NCBI RefSeq assembly: GCF_000483125.1
Contig: NZ_AXXR01000003.1
Location: 186,001 to 250,000, forward strand
Direction of reading: 5' to 3'
DNA length: 64,000 bases
From: Atopobium fossor DSM 15642
GTDB lineage: Bacteria; Actinomycetota; Coriobacteriia; Coriobacteriales; Atopobiaceae
How positions within the stretch are numbered: the stretch's first letter is position 1; each line of letters starts with the position of its first letter. The position numbers were made by a program, and so were the translations under genes. Shown here in pieces: positions 1 to 8,121 of this stretch. The notes under the pieces were generated by a model, which had not been told where the DNA came from, made no database searches, and saw only the letters and a list, made by a program, of their open reading frames with translations.

Positions 1-612
1 ATGCGTCTTGAGCCTGTAGGTTGTACCTGCACCATTTTGTACAGTATTTATCAGGAGAAGGGTGTGGAAATTCCCGCCAACATTGCTGGTCTTATGATGA
101 GCGCCATTTTGTCCGACACACTCTGCTTCCGCTCTCCTACCTGTACTGCTCGTGATATTGAGGCGGGTCGTGCTCTAGCTGCCATTTGCGGTGAGGACGT
201 AGACACTTACTCCGATGCCATGTTTGATGCTGGCGCAGACCTAACAGGACGCACCGCAGAGGATGTTTTTGGTGGCGACTTCAAGGTGTTCTCGCGCGGT
301 AAGGTTCGTTTTGGCGTTGGTCAGGCAAGCTTTATGACCGAGAATAGCCGCAAGGCTGCAGAGGCTTTGGTTGGTCCCTACCTTAAGGAAGGTGCTGCTA
401 CCAACGATATTCCTCTAGTCTTCTATATGTTCACTGATGTTAAGTCTCAAACTTCTGAGCTGCTCTACTGGGGCGAAAATGCCGAGACTGTTATTGAGCA
501 TGCCTTTGGTGTAAAACCTGTTGATGGTATGGCTGTTTTGGAGGGCGTAGTAAGCCGTAAAAAGCAAGTCACGCCACCTCTGATGTCCACGCTTACTGAT
601 ATGCTGGATTAA
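1..612 (+). CDS. ppaC: Manganese-dependent (family II) inorganic pyrophosphatase, C-terminal part
   Basis: The enzyme hydrolyses cytosolic pyrophosphate to phosphate, driving biosynthetic reactions forward. The 203 visible residues begin with the PVGCTCTILY segment that precedes the DHHA2 domain of family II enzymes, continue with the AILSDTLCFRSPT motif and end with SRKKQVTPPL, which contains the Arg-Lys-Lys substrate-binding motif. Family members are about 310 residues or more, so the DHH metal-binding half lies upstream of the window and the ATG at position 1 is internal. A strong hairpin follows the stop codon. Identification is secure; whether a regulatory CBS insertion is present cannot be seen. 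Confidence 0.93.
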   Translation: MRLEPVGCTCTILYSIYQEKGVEIPANIAGLMMSAILSDTLCFRSPTCTARDIEAGRALAAICGEDVDTYSDAMFDAGADLTGRTAEDVFGGDFKVFSRGKVRFGVGQASFMTENSRKAAEALVGPYLKEGAATNDIPLVFYMFTDVKSQTSELLYWGENAETVIEHAFGVKPVDGMAVLEGVVSRKKQVTPPLMSTLTDMLD

Positions 613-640
613 GATTAACGCATACAATCTCAACGATAAG

Positions 641-680
641 GGGCTGATGCCAGAATGTTTCCGGCATCAGCCCTGATTTT
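641..680 (+). terminator. Rho-independent terminator of ppaC
   Basis: Perfect 11-bp stem, 641-651 pairing with 663-673, with an 11-nt loop, followed by TGATTTTT. It starts 28 nt after the ppaC stop. Confidence 0.85.
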
Positions 681-722
681 TAAATCCTCGCAAGGTTTTC
701 AAGATTTTCAAGATTTTTAATC

Positions 723-762
723 TCCAACAGTGTCTTTAGCTTTCCAACACTATTTTTAGCTT
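723..762. repeat. Two tandem imperfect 20-nt repeats
   Basis: TCCAACAGTGTCTTTAGCTT (723-742) is followed directly by TCCAACACTATTTTTAGCTT (743-762); 16 of 20 positions agree. The pair abuts the long palindrome at 764-809. No function is recognised. Confidence 0.7.
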
Positions 763-763
763 C

Positions 764-809
764 CATTGCGTCATGTCATTATTAATATTAATAATGACAT
801 GACGCAATG
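764..809. repeat. 46-bp perfect palindrome without a loop
   Basis: Bases 764-786 are the exact reverse complement of 787-809. The arms start CATTGCGTCATGTC and the centre is AT-only. It lies between the convergent ends of ppaC and pth2. Neither strand has a T-run after the structure, so it is not a normal intrinsic terminator. It could be a protein-binding dyad, a cruciform or a remnant of a mobile element. Confidence 0.8.
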
Positions 810-862
810 CGAAATAGTTATTACTCCACCTAGAGACACTACCTATAGCTCCTACTTCATGC

Positions 863-1291
863 CTAAAATAAGGGTAAATCCCCCGTTAGGGGGTCTACTT
901 GCTCGGGCAGCAGCGGTTCCAGCGCCAAACAAGTAAACGTTGCTTCACCATGAAACTCTGTAAGCCCTGCATCACGTACCAGCGCACACACAAAACCTTG
1001 CTCTTTAGCACGCGCTGCTAAATCCAGCAGTTCTTCTTCGGAATCCACATACACACAGATTTTGGCAACACCAGCCTCAAACCAGCCAGACAACGGCGTT
1101 GGCTCTTGGCTGCCCTCTTCTAGATACACCCAGTTATCATGGGCAACACGCACCTGATCCAAGCGCTTCTCGCGAGCAAGCGCCATAAGGATAGCTTCTA
1201 CACAGGCATGACTAGCCTGAGCCGCAATTTTTCCCTTGCGCATGTGAAGATCACGGCGCATGACAATCATTTGTTTAGACTTGTAAGCCAT
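863..1291 (-). CDS. pth2: Peptidyl-tRNA hydrolase, Pth2 (archaeal/eukaryotic-type) family
   Basis: Members release tRNA from peptidyl-tRNA that drops off the ribosome. The 142-residue protein carries the Pth2 N-terminal signature (KQMIVMRRDLHMRKGKIAAQ, then SHA at residues 27-29) and the C-terminal DAGLTEFHGEATFTCLAL motif with conserved Asp and Thr residues. Most bacteria rely on Pth1, so a Pth2 fold here is notable, though not unknown in actinobacteria. It lies 66 nt downstream of ettA on the same strand, grouping two ribosome-rescue or throttle functions. A small CCCCC/GGGGG hairpin (880-893) overlaps its 3' end and may help termination. Its Shine-Dalgarno (SD) sequence is weak. Confidence 0.85.
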   Translation of the reverse strand: MAYKSKQMIVMRRDLHMRKGKIAAQASHACVEAILMALAREKRLDQVRVAHDNWVYLEEGSQEPTPLSGWFEAGVAKICVYVDSEEELLDLAARAKEQGFVCALVRDAGLTEFHGEATFTCLALEPLLPEQVDPLTGDLPLF

Positions 1292-1357
1292 GGGCAGAAT
1301 TCTTTTCTCAATCGGTGATGCTCATTAAATTAATACTGGTCAAATATTCAACTTTTC

Positions 1358-3037
1358 TTAGTCGCGCGTAAGTTTACGATGCAGGCGGTGAGGGCGCGCA
1401 GCCTCTGCACCCAAACGAGCCACGCGGTCCTTTTGATAATCTGCAAAGTTACCCTCAAACCAATGCCACGTAGCGGGCGCATCATCTGTACCTTCCCAAG
1501 CAAGGATATGTGTACAAATGCGGTCCATAAACCAGCGATCATGGCTTGTAATGACCACACAACCTGGGAACTCAAGCAATGCCTCTTCTAGGCTTTCCAA
1601 GGTCTCGGTATCCAGGTCGTTGGTAGGCTCGTCCAAGAGCAGCAGATTGCCACCCTGCTTAAGTGTAAGCGCCAAATTCAGGCGATTGCGCTCACCACCA
1701 GAAAGCACACCAGAGCGTTTTTGCTGATCGGTACCCTTAAACCCAAAGGCACTTACATAAGCACGACTAGGAATTTCTGTTTCGCCCACACGAATGACAT
1801 CGTTACCATCAGATACTACTTCCCATACCGTTTTTTGAGCATCCAAGCCAACGCGACCCTGATCAACATAAGAAAGCTCCACGGTTTCACCCACTGTAAG
1901 TGAGCCAGATGTTGGCTGTTCAGAACCCGTAATCATCTTGAAGAGTGTAGACTTACCCACACCGTTGGGACCAATAACACCAACAATGCCATTACGCGGA
2001 AGGCTAAAACTCAAGTCTTCAATAAGCACACGGTCACCAAAAGCCTTATGCAAGTGCTCAACTTCCAAAACCTTGGTACCCAAACGTGGGCCAACAGGAA
2101 TGTGGATATCCGTAAAGTCTACCTTGGTGGCACGACGTGCCTCTGCTTCCATCTGCTCATATGCAGCTAAACGCGCTTTACTCTTTGCCTGGCGAGCTTT
2201 CTGAGAAGAGCGAACCCATGCAAGCTCGGACTTCATCTTGCGAGCGCGCTTCTCGTTTTGACGAGACTCCATTTCTAAGCGGTGAGCCTTGGTCTCCAGA
2301 TATGTAGAGTAATTACCCTCGTAGGGGTACAGCGTGCCGCGATCAACCTCACAAATCCACTGAGCCACGTTATCCAAAAAGTAGCGGTCGTGCGTTACGG
2401 CTAAAACAGCGCCAGAATAGTTTTTAAGGAACTGCTCCAGCCACAAAACGGACTCTGCATCCAAGTGGTTGGTAGGTTCATCCAAAAGCAATAAGTCAGG
2501 CGCTTCAAGTAACAGTTTGCACAGTGCCACACGACGACGTTCTCCGCCAGACAAATGAGCTACATTCTCATCCGCATCGGGGCACTGCAACGCATCCATA
2601 GCTTGGGACAGTTGACTGTCCAAATCCCAACCATTGGCTGCATCAATCTCATCTTGCAGCTTGCCCATTTCTGTCATAAGCGCATCAAAATCTGCATCGG
2701 GATCGGCCATAAGATTGCCAATCTCATTAAAGCGATCAATCTTTGCCAACAGGTCCGCAAAAGCAAGCTCAATATTTTCTTTAACGGTTTTGCTATCATC
2801 CAGAGGAGGTTCTTGCTGCAAAAGTCCAACGGTATAACCCGCAGCAAGACGAGCTTCTCCATTAGAAACGTCTTCCATGCCAGCCATAATCTTGAGTAGG
2901 GTAGACTTACCCATACCATTAGGACCCACTACACCAATTTTGGCTCCTGGGTAAAAACCCATGGTCACATCATCCAAAATGGTTTTGCCGTCGTAGGCCT
3001 TACGAACCTTATACATCTGATAAATAAACTCTGCCAT
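1358..3037 (-). CDS. ettA: Energy-dependent translational throttle protein EttA (ABC-F)
   Basis: ABC-F ATPase that binds the ribosomal E site and gates entry into elongation according to the ATP/ADP ratio. The 559 residues hold two ABC domains: Walker A GPNGMGKST (~39) and GPNGVGKST (~360), signatures LSGGERRRV and LSGGERNRL, and Walker B LLLLDEPTNHLD and LLLLDEPTNDLD. Between them lies the charged P-site tRNA interaction linker containing SELAWVR, typical of EttA. There are no membrane segments. Length matches the E. coli protein (555). The ATG has a GAGGAG SD. It sits downstream of a LysR gene and upstream of pth2. Confidence 0.95.
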   Translation of the reverse strand: MAEFIYQMYKVRKAYDGKTILDDVTMGFYPGAKIGVVGPNGMGKSTLLKIMAGMEDVSNGEARLAAGYTVGLLQQEPPLDDSKTVKENIELAFADLLAKIDRFNEIGNLMADPDADFDALMTEMGKLQDEIDAANGWDLDSQLSQAMDALQCPDADENVAHLSGGERRRVALCKLLLEAPDLLLLDEPTNHLDAESVLWLEQFLKNYSGAVLAVTHDRYFLDNVAQWICEVDRGTLYPYEGNYSTYLETKAHRLEMESRQNEKRARKMKSELAWVRSSQKARQAKSKARLAAYEQMEAEARRATKVDFTDIHIPVGPRLGTKVLEVEHLHKAFGDRVLIEDLSFSLPRNGIVGVIGPNGVGKSTLFKMITGSEQPTSGSLTVGETVELSYVDQGRVGLDAQKTVWEVVSDGNDVIRVGETEIPSRAYVSAFGFKGTDQQKRSGVLSGGERNRLNLALTLKQGGNLLLLDEPTNDLDTETLESLEEALLEFPGCVVITSHDRWFMDRICTHILAWEGTDDAPATWHWFEGNFADYQKDRVARLGAEAARPHRLHRKLTRD

Positions 3038-3067
3038 AGTGCACTCCTCATATATGTGAGCTTTGTT

Positions 3068-3955
3068 TTATTGACGTTTTACCTGGGGCGCACGACTCAA
3101 ATAGTCGCAAAAACGCAGGGCTGCCACACTTAGATTATCCTGGCCACGGTGAACCAAGCCTATTGTACGGTAGGCGCGGTCCGCCAGAGGGCGAATTGCC
3201 AGGCGGTATGGATTTCTCTTTAGAATAAGCGCAGGTAAGATAGATAGACCCAAACCAGATTCCACCATGGACATAATAGTGTAATCATCCCAGGTAGAAA
3301 GTGCGGCACGCAGTTCAATGCCGGCTTTCGAGAAAATCGGCGTAATCTCATCTACGCCTTTTCGTTCCAACAGCAAAAACGGCTCGCGCGTAAGATCTGC
3401 AATGTTAACAGTGGACTTATTTGCAAGACGATGCTTCTCGGGCAAAACCGCCATAAGCTCATCGGTACCCAGAGGTTCAAACATAAGCGATGGCTTTTGA
3501 GGTTCATACGCTAAAAAACCAATATCTACGCGACCTTCATCCACCCAGGCTTCAATTTCCGAATAGTCGCCCATCAACAACTCATAATCTATGCCGGGAT
3601 AGTCATCGCGAAAACGCTTAATACTGCGCGGCAGCCAGTGACTAGCTACACTCGAAAACGTACCAATACGAATACTGCCTGTAAGCATTCCTGTAATGTT
3701 ATCTACCTCTGCTTGCAATAGACGCTGCTCGGCACAGATTTGCTCAATGCGAGGCAAAATCCGCTGGCCATCTGGGGTAAGACGCGCGCCATGCTTACCA
3801 CGTTCCAGCAAGCGAATACCCCACTCTTGCTCTAAATCATTTACCATGCGGCTCACGCCCGACTGAGAGTATGCCAGTCTGCGCGCAGCACGTGTAAAAC
3901 TACCCTGACGCGCAGTTTCTATGAACGCCTGATATTTAGTAATGTTTTGCTCCAT
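3068..3955 (-). CDS. LysR-family transcriptional regulator
   Basis: The N-terminal winged HTH (residues 1-65) contains ITKYQAFIETARQGSFTRAARRL and the recognition helix SQSGVSRMVNDLE; residues ~90-295 form the periplasmic-binding-protein-like effector domain. 295 residues is the usual family length. The ATG is preceded by AAGGAG. It is divergent from an EamA transporter with a 223-nt shared control region, the classical arrangement in which the LysR protein controls the neighbour. The effector is unknown. ettA follows 30 nt downstream, so read-through is possible. Confidence 0.92.
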   Translation of the reverse strand: MEQNITKYQAFIETARQGSFTRAARRLAYSQSGVSRMVNDLEQEWGIRLLERGKHGARLTPDGQRILPRIEQICAEQRLLQAEVDNITGMLTGSIRIGTFSSVASHWLPRSIKRFRDDYPGIDYELLMGDYSEIEAWVDEGRVDIGFLAYEPQKPSLMFEPLGTDELMAVLPEKHRLANKSTVNIADLTREPFLLLERKGVDEITPIFSKAGIELRAALSTWDDYTIMSMVESGLGLSILPALILKRNPYRLAIRPLADRAYRTIGLVHRGQDNLSVAALRFCDYLSRAPQVKRQ

Positions 3956-4051
3956 GGCGTGAGGCTCCTTAGCACAACGTCAGCACAATTACATACGCAT
4001 TGCTTTTTTGATTGCACACGCTTATCAATGCTATTTTGTCATACAATCCAT

Positions 4052-4064
4052 GCGAAGTATTCGC
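4052..4064. promoter_or_regulatory. Candidate LysR-type operator dyad
   Basis: GCGAA-GTA-TTCGC dyad lying between the divergent LysR and EamA genes. The position and the short interrupted symmetry suit a LysR-type site; assignment is by inference only. Confidence 0.4.
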
Positions 4065-4178
4065 TTTTCTTGAACGTAAGAAGATACGACACTTAAAGTC
4101 CGTTGTTTTCTTGTTTGGCCTCTTGTCCAACTGCTGCTCATGCTCTTTGTGATGGCAACGAAAATACAAGGACTGCTT

Positions 4179-5072
4179 GTGAACAAGTCACTTACCAAAT
4201 ACCTGCTTTCTTTACTGCTATTTGGTTCTAATGGCATTATTGCCAGCGGCATTGCCTTACACAGTAGTGAGATCGTTTTGTTTCGCACGTTTTTTGGCGC
4301 TGCTAGCTTGCTCATTTTATTATTTGCGTCAAACCGTCACGCACTAGCCGGAGTTGCTCGCAAAGAAATAGCTATGCTCGCCATTTCTGGAGCTGCGTTA
4401 GGTATTAGTTGGCTCTTTTTGTTTGAAGCGTACACACTGGTAGGCGTAGGAATTGCGTCTTTAGCCTATTACTGCGGACCCGTCATAGTTATGGTGCTTT
4501 CTCCCCTGCTGTTTGGCGAGAAACTCACGTCAGCTCGTGTAATTGGTTTTTGTGCCGTGCTGGCAGGAGCTGTTCTGGTGGTATACACCAACGTAAGCTG
4601 CTTACTTAACCCTCTTGGCCTTATGTTGGGACTAGGTTCTGCCTGCATGTATGCCGTTATGATTATCTTTTCTCGCAGAGCACCCTCCATTACCGGACTT
4701 GCCAACTCCGCAATCCAAATGAGCGCAAGCTTTGTAGTAGTTGGCATATATAGCTTGGCTCAAATCATTGGTGGCATGCACTTTGAGCTGCCTCATGATT
4801 CGTCATCCATTGTTGGTATTGTTATTTTAGGCCTGCTAAACACTGGGCTTGGCTGCTACTGGTACTTCTCATCCATTGCAAAATTACCCGTACAACAGGT
4901 TGCAGTATTGGGATATATAGAGCCGTTATCTGCCGTAGTGCTTTCCGTACTTTTGCTGGGGGAAACCATGACGCCAGCCAAGGCCTTGGGTGCGCTACTT
5001 ATTGTAGGAGGAGCTGCCGCAAGTGAGCTATTGCACAAGCCAGCTCAAGCTACCACGCACATTGGCGAATGA
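4179..5072 (+). CDS. EamA/DMT-superfamily transporter
   Basis: Integral membrane exporter-type protein of the drug/metabolite transporter superfamily; substrate unknown. About ten hydrophobic helices form two EamA repeats, the second closing with VAVLGYIEPLSAVVLSVLLLGE, the hallmark of the family (Glu-Pro before the last helices, then GE). I chose the GTG at 4179 because AAGGA (4168-4172) lies 6 nt upstream; ATGs at 4140 and 4152 have no SD. The gene is divergent from a LysR regulator that probably controls it. Its end overlaps the convergent GNAT gene by 45 nt. Confidence 0.88.
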   Translation: MNKSLTKYLLSLLLFGSNGIIASGIALHSSEIVLFRTFFGAASLLILLFASNRHALAGVARKEIAMLAISGAALGISWLFLFEAYTLVGVGIASLAYYCGPVIVMVLSPLLFGEKLTSARVIGFCAVLAGAVLVVYTNVSCLLNPLGLMLGLGSACMYAVMIIFSRRAPSITGLANSAIQMSASFVVVGIYSLAQIIGGMHFELPHDSSSIVGIVILGLLNTGLGCYWYFSSIAKLPVQQVAVLGYIEPLSAVVLSVLLLGETMTPAKALGALLIVGGAAASELLHKPAQATTHIGE

Positions 5073-5711
5073 GTGTGGTGTGGACATATCATCTTGGTGA
5101 CTACCGAGCGTTTTTTGCATCCATACCGTGTTATACCAACGATTAAATTTGTATCCACATTTTTCAAACGTGCCAATAATGCGATACCCGCGCGAGGCAT
5201 GAAAGTGTACCGATGCTACTGGAACACGCGGATCCAAGGCATCATCGCTGGTAGTTATACAAGCATATACATTGAGAATGCCCATGCGACCAAGCGCATC
5301 TTCCAAGGTATCGTACAAAAGCGTGCCCACCTTTTGATGGCGTGCTTCTGGAGCCACGTAAATAGTAAGTTCCGCGCACCAACTGTATGCTGCATAGCCA
5401 TAGTAGGGATGTGCGTAGGCATAGCCAAGGATTTGTGTGGCAGGAGTGGTGGTGTTACCAGAAATGGAAGCGCTGCTAAAAGCAAAAGCGTCATGAGGAT
5501 TGGTTACAGTGACAGCCTCGATGGGTTTCTCGGCAACTAAAAACGGAAAATCAGAGCCAAAGCTAGAGATTCGACGCGCATATTCCTCAGTTGTCGGAAC
5601 CTCATACTCAAAGGTAATCGCTGTATTTTGCACGTAAGGAGCATAGATGTTTAGTAAAGCTGCTGCATCATTGGGTGTAGCCACCCTCATACGGATATCA
5701 TGCAAATTCAT
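5028..5711 (-). CDS. GNAT-family N-acetyltransferase (Pat/YncA-like)
   Basis: Acetyl-CoA-dependent N-acyltransferase. The N-terminus (MRVATPNDAAALLNIYAPYV, then TAITFEY and PTTEEYARRI) is typical of the phosphinothricin acetyltransferase/YncA group; the acetyl-CoA-binding region is near APEARHQKVGTLLYDTLEDA, and HFHASRGYRIIGTFEKCGYKF closes the fold. A linker of about 25 residues (~70-95, Ser/Thr-rich) and a C-terminal tail of about 25 residues are additions to the usual ~170-residue domain. An AGAAGGAT SD precedes the ATG. Substrate unknown; the 3' end overlaps that of the EamA gene. Confidence 0.87.
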   Translation of the reverse strand: MNLHDIRMRVATPNDAAALLNIYAPYVQNTAITFEYEVPTTEEYARRISSFGSDFPFLVAEKPIEAVTVTNPHDAFAFSSASISGNTTTPATQILGYAYAHPYYGYAAYSWCAELTIYVAPEARHQKVGTLLYDTLEDALGRMGILNVYACITTSDDALDPRVPVASVHFHASRGYRIIGTFEKCGYKFNRWYNTVWMQKTLGSHQDDMSTPHSFANVRGSLSWLVQ

Positions 5712-5827
5712 ATCCTTCTCCCCTTGTGCCTACGTCACTCCTGCAGACAGTATATGCTTATAGCACTGCGCCATATCCCCTATGCGCAGCTTGTAACACG
5801 TCCGATACGAACGCGCAGGAGAACCTC

Positions 5828-6451
5828 ATGGCGCAAACTCATAACCAGCAACAATCTCCCTTTTTAGCTATTTTATCTCGCATGAAGTACATTAATCGCT
5901 GGGCTCTTATGCGCAACTCACGCGAGGAAAATTTGTCCGAGCACTCACTTGATGTGGCCCTGATTGCTCACATGCTGGTCACCCTTGCTAACGTACGTCA
6001 TAGCCGTACCCTTAATGCGGATCGTGCGGCAATGATCGCACTGCTGCATGACTCATCAGAGATTATCACGGGCGATATGCCCACGCCCGTTAAATATGCC
6101 AACGGACACATCCAGGATGCCTACAAGGATATAGAGGTGCTTGCAGAAGAATCTTTGATCAAGACTCTTCCGGAGGACTTACGTGGTGTATATGCAGATT
6201 TGTATCACACGGATTGCCCGTCTGAGGATGAGCAGTATATACGCCGTTTAGTTAAAGCTGCCGATAAGATCTCTGCGCTTATTAAATGCATTGACGAAGC
6301 ACAGGCAGGCAATGCCGAGTTTGCTACTGCACAAAAAACCTGTCAGGCCACCGTTGACGTAATGGCCGCCCAGCTACCAGAAGTCGCTGACTTTGTGGCA
6401 GAATTTTTGCCTTCATATGGATCGACTCTCGACGAACTCTTAAGCCTGTAA
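5828..6451 (+). CDS. yfbR: YfbR-like HD-domain 5'-nucleotidase
   Basis: Metal-dependent 5'-deoxynucleotidase acting on dNMPs in nucleotide salvage. Close to E. coli YfbR throughout: FLAILSRMKYINRWALMRNS near the N-terminus, the first His in NLSEHSLDVALIAHM, the HD motif in ALLHDSSEIITGDMPTPVKY, and the distal Asp in KAADKISALIKCIDE. The ATG at 5828 follows AGGAG with 6 nt spacing and gives 207 residues; an upstream in-frame ATG at 5726 would add 34 unrelated residues. A trmB-like gene starts 10 nt after the stop, so the two are probably cotranscribed. Confidence 0.9.
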   Translation: MAQTHNQQQSPFLAILSRMKYINRWALMRNSREENLSEHSLDVALIAHMLVTLANVRHSRTLNADRAAMIALLHDSSEIITGDMPTPVKYANGHIQDAYKDIEVLAEESLIKTLPEDLRGVYADLYHTDCPSEDEQYIRRLVKAADKISALIKCIDEAQAGNAEFATAQKTCQATVDVMAAQLPEVADFVAEFLPSYGSTLDELLSL

Positions 6452-6461
6452 GGATAGTTGC

Positions 6462-7352
6462 ATGCATGCGCTTCACGCTCGCCTACCCAAAAACTTTATT
6501 CTTGAAGAGCGCCTTGAGCGCTTTGCTAACTTCATCGAACCCGCACCTTGGACACTTAAAGGCCGCTGGGCCGAAGCATGCTATCCTTCACTAGGCATTG
6601 TGAATGATTTTGAGGATGTTCTCAATAACACGGACAAATGCTCAAAAGAACACTCCGTCAAAAAACCAGCGCGCTTTGATGCTGTTCATTTGGATTTAGG
6701 GTGCGGTAAGGGTGTATTTACCTGTGATATTGCAGTCATGCACCCCAACATCCTCTTCATTGGCATGGACTCAGAACCCATTTGTATTGCATATGCTGCG
6801 CAACATGCCAGTAAGGCCAAGCTAGACAACGTCATTTTTGTCCCTGGTGATGCCGCAAAGCTTTCTCGGTATTTCTCTGCTAACGAAATTAGCTGTATAC
6901 ACCTTAACTTTCCCACACCATTCCCGCGCAAAAAAGAATGCACCAAGCGCCTCACACATGCCCACATGCTTAATTCCTATCGAGAAATTCTTGCACCCGA
7001 TGGCCTGGTGCGATTAAAGACCGACAGCATTCCGCTGTATCGCTTTAGTCTCACCCAAATTGAGTCTGCGGGCTATAAACTACGCTGGAAGAGTGACAAC
7101 GTTAGGGAAATGCTGCCAAATGACCCAGCGACAGGCTATGAGCTGCGTCTTACCGCTCAAGGCGCCACGGTACATGGCTATGAAATTACACCTGGTCCAC
7201 GCCCTCAATCCATTGAGCTTGATATGTCTATGAGCTTGATTGATTACCTACCCGAGGATTTATCTGAACTCGACTACATCCCTCATGGCATGCAGGGCAC
7301 GGTTACTAATCTGCGTAACAAGCGGCTTCGCTCCAAGAACAAACAAATTTGA
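6462..7352 (+). CDS. trmB: TrmB-like tRNA (guanine-N7)-methyltransferase
   Basis: Class I SAM methyltransferase; the family makes m7G46 in the tRNA variable loop. The SAM motif is HLDLGCGKGVFTCDIA (~77-92), followed by FIGMDSEP. The family's NFPDPWPKxRHxKRR segment reads NFPTPFPRKKECTKRLTHAHML here, retaining the overall pattern but replacing Asp-Pro-Trp with Thr-Pro-Phe. At 296 residues it is longer than E. coli TrmB (239), with extra sequence at the start and in the C-terminal third. AAGGA lies 7 nt before the ATG. The 3' end overlaps a convergent gene by 47 nt. Confidence 0.75.
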   Translation: MHALHARLPKNFILEERLERFANFIEPAPWTLKGRWAEACYPSLGIVNDFEDVLNNTDKCSKEHSVKKPARFDAVHLDLGCGKGVFTCDIAVMHPNILFIGMDSEPICIAYAAQHASKAKLDNVIFVPGDAAKLSRYFSANEISCIHLNFPTPFPRKKECTKRLTHAHMLNSYREILAPDGLVRLKTDSIPLYRFSLTQIESAGYKLRWKSDNVREMLPNDPATGYELRLTAQGATVHGYEITPGPRPQSIELDMSMSLIDYLPEDLSELDYIPHGMQGTVTNLRNKRLRSKNKQI

Positions 7353-7989
7353 TTGGGCGCTTAAATTTTGCTTTTTCAATTTCCTCACAATATTTATAGG
7401 TACGACCTACAGAAATTGATGTTGAGAGAGGCTTCAGTAGTATAGCGTCTCTTAATTTTTTTAATTTTTGCCCACGTTTTGTGCTCAACTTATAGGTAAA
7501 CTCCTTGTACACCTCAACCTGATTTGGTGCACCCCTAACACTTATAAGAAATCTATCCATAACACTTGGGGTAGATTCTGTTGAGTAGTAATACCATCCA
7601 GCAGGTATGATGTCAAAAAGAGTAGGAGGCATGAAAGGTATACGCATGCCGCTCTCTTGGGGGCAAAAAACTTCACCGGGACTAATAATAGTAAACCATT
7701 GAAACTTACAGGTAATATACAGGCGATCCCGAATAACCCCATCTTTATCTTTTCCTATAAAACGATAACGGGTATCACCGTTTTGATCTCTGTCAACATA
7801 CACCAGACTAAACGAATCGGAAAAACGAAAAGAGTTACGCGCTTCCTCAAGCGCAAGTTCCTCGCTAGGACCTTGTGCATATAAAAACGCTACGTAGACG
7901 CGCTCTATAACAAAACAACTAAGAAGTACTATTACTAAAGCTGCCATACCTATAAACAACTTTTTGAATATAGAACGTATGGAACTCAT
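7306..7989 (-). CDS. Hypothetical membrane-anchored protein
   Basis: Not recognised. The 227 residues start with a short basic segment (MSSIRSIFKK) and one strong hydrophobic helix (LFIGMAALVIVLLSCFVIERVYVAFLY), so the protein is probably anchored with the rest outside the cytoplasm. The remainder is mixed alpha/beta in character, with VYVDRDQNGDTRYRF and a basic C-terminal third. The gene is AT-richer than its neighbours. Its stop overlaps the convergent trmB-like gene. Its upstream region (8009-8048) carries two dyads. Confidence 0.6.
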   Translation of the reverse strand: MSSIRSIFKKLFIGMAALVIVLLSCFVIERVYVAFLYAQGPSEELALEEARNSFRFSDSFSLVYVDRDQNGDTRYRFIGKDKDGVIRDRLYITCKFQWFTIISPGEVFCPQESGMRIPFMPPTLFDIIPAGWYYYSTESTPSVMDRFLISVRGAPNQVEVYKEFTYKLSTKRGQKLKKLRDAILLKPLSTSISVGRTYKYCEEIEKAKFKRPIKFVCSWSEAACYAD

Positions 7990-8008
7990 ACATTTCCTTT
8001 TTCAGCAA

Positions 8009-8048
8009 CTTACATACGTGTAAGAAAATAATATAGTTATTATTTTCT
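8009..8048. promoter_or_regulatory. Two adjacent dyads upstream of the hypothetical membrane protein
   Basis: CTTACA-TACG-TGTAAG at 8009-8024 overlaps an AT-rich inverted repeat, AGAAAATAATA (8023-8033) with TATTATTTTCT (8038-8048). The site is 20-60 nt upstream of the minus-strand start at 7989, so operator or promoter function is plausible. No T-run after GC pairs is present, so this is not a terminator. Confidence 0.4.
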
Positions 8049-8121
8049 GGATAGCCGTATTTTAGAAGATAAGACTCGGCAAGTGGTTATATTTTTTAAC
8101 CAAGCGTTAAAACTGTACGAC

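Noticed and set aside
880-893. CCCCC-GTTA-GGGGG hairpin at the end of pth2 as a terminator
   Set aside because: The stem is only 5 bp, lies inside the coding sequence and its downstream tract is interrupted (ATTTACCCTTATTTT), so it was not listed as a separate terminator.
3044-3060. CTCA-TATATG-TGAG partial dyad upstream of ettA as an operator
   Set aside because: Arms of only 4 bp overlapping the SD of ettA; not distinguishable from chance.
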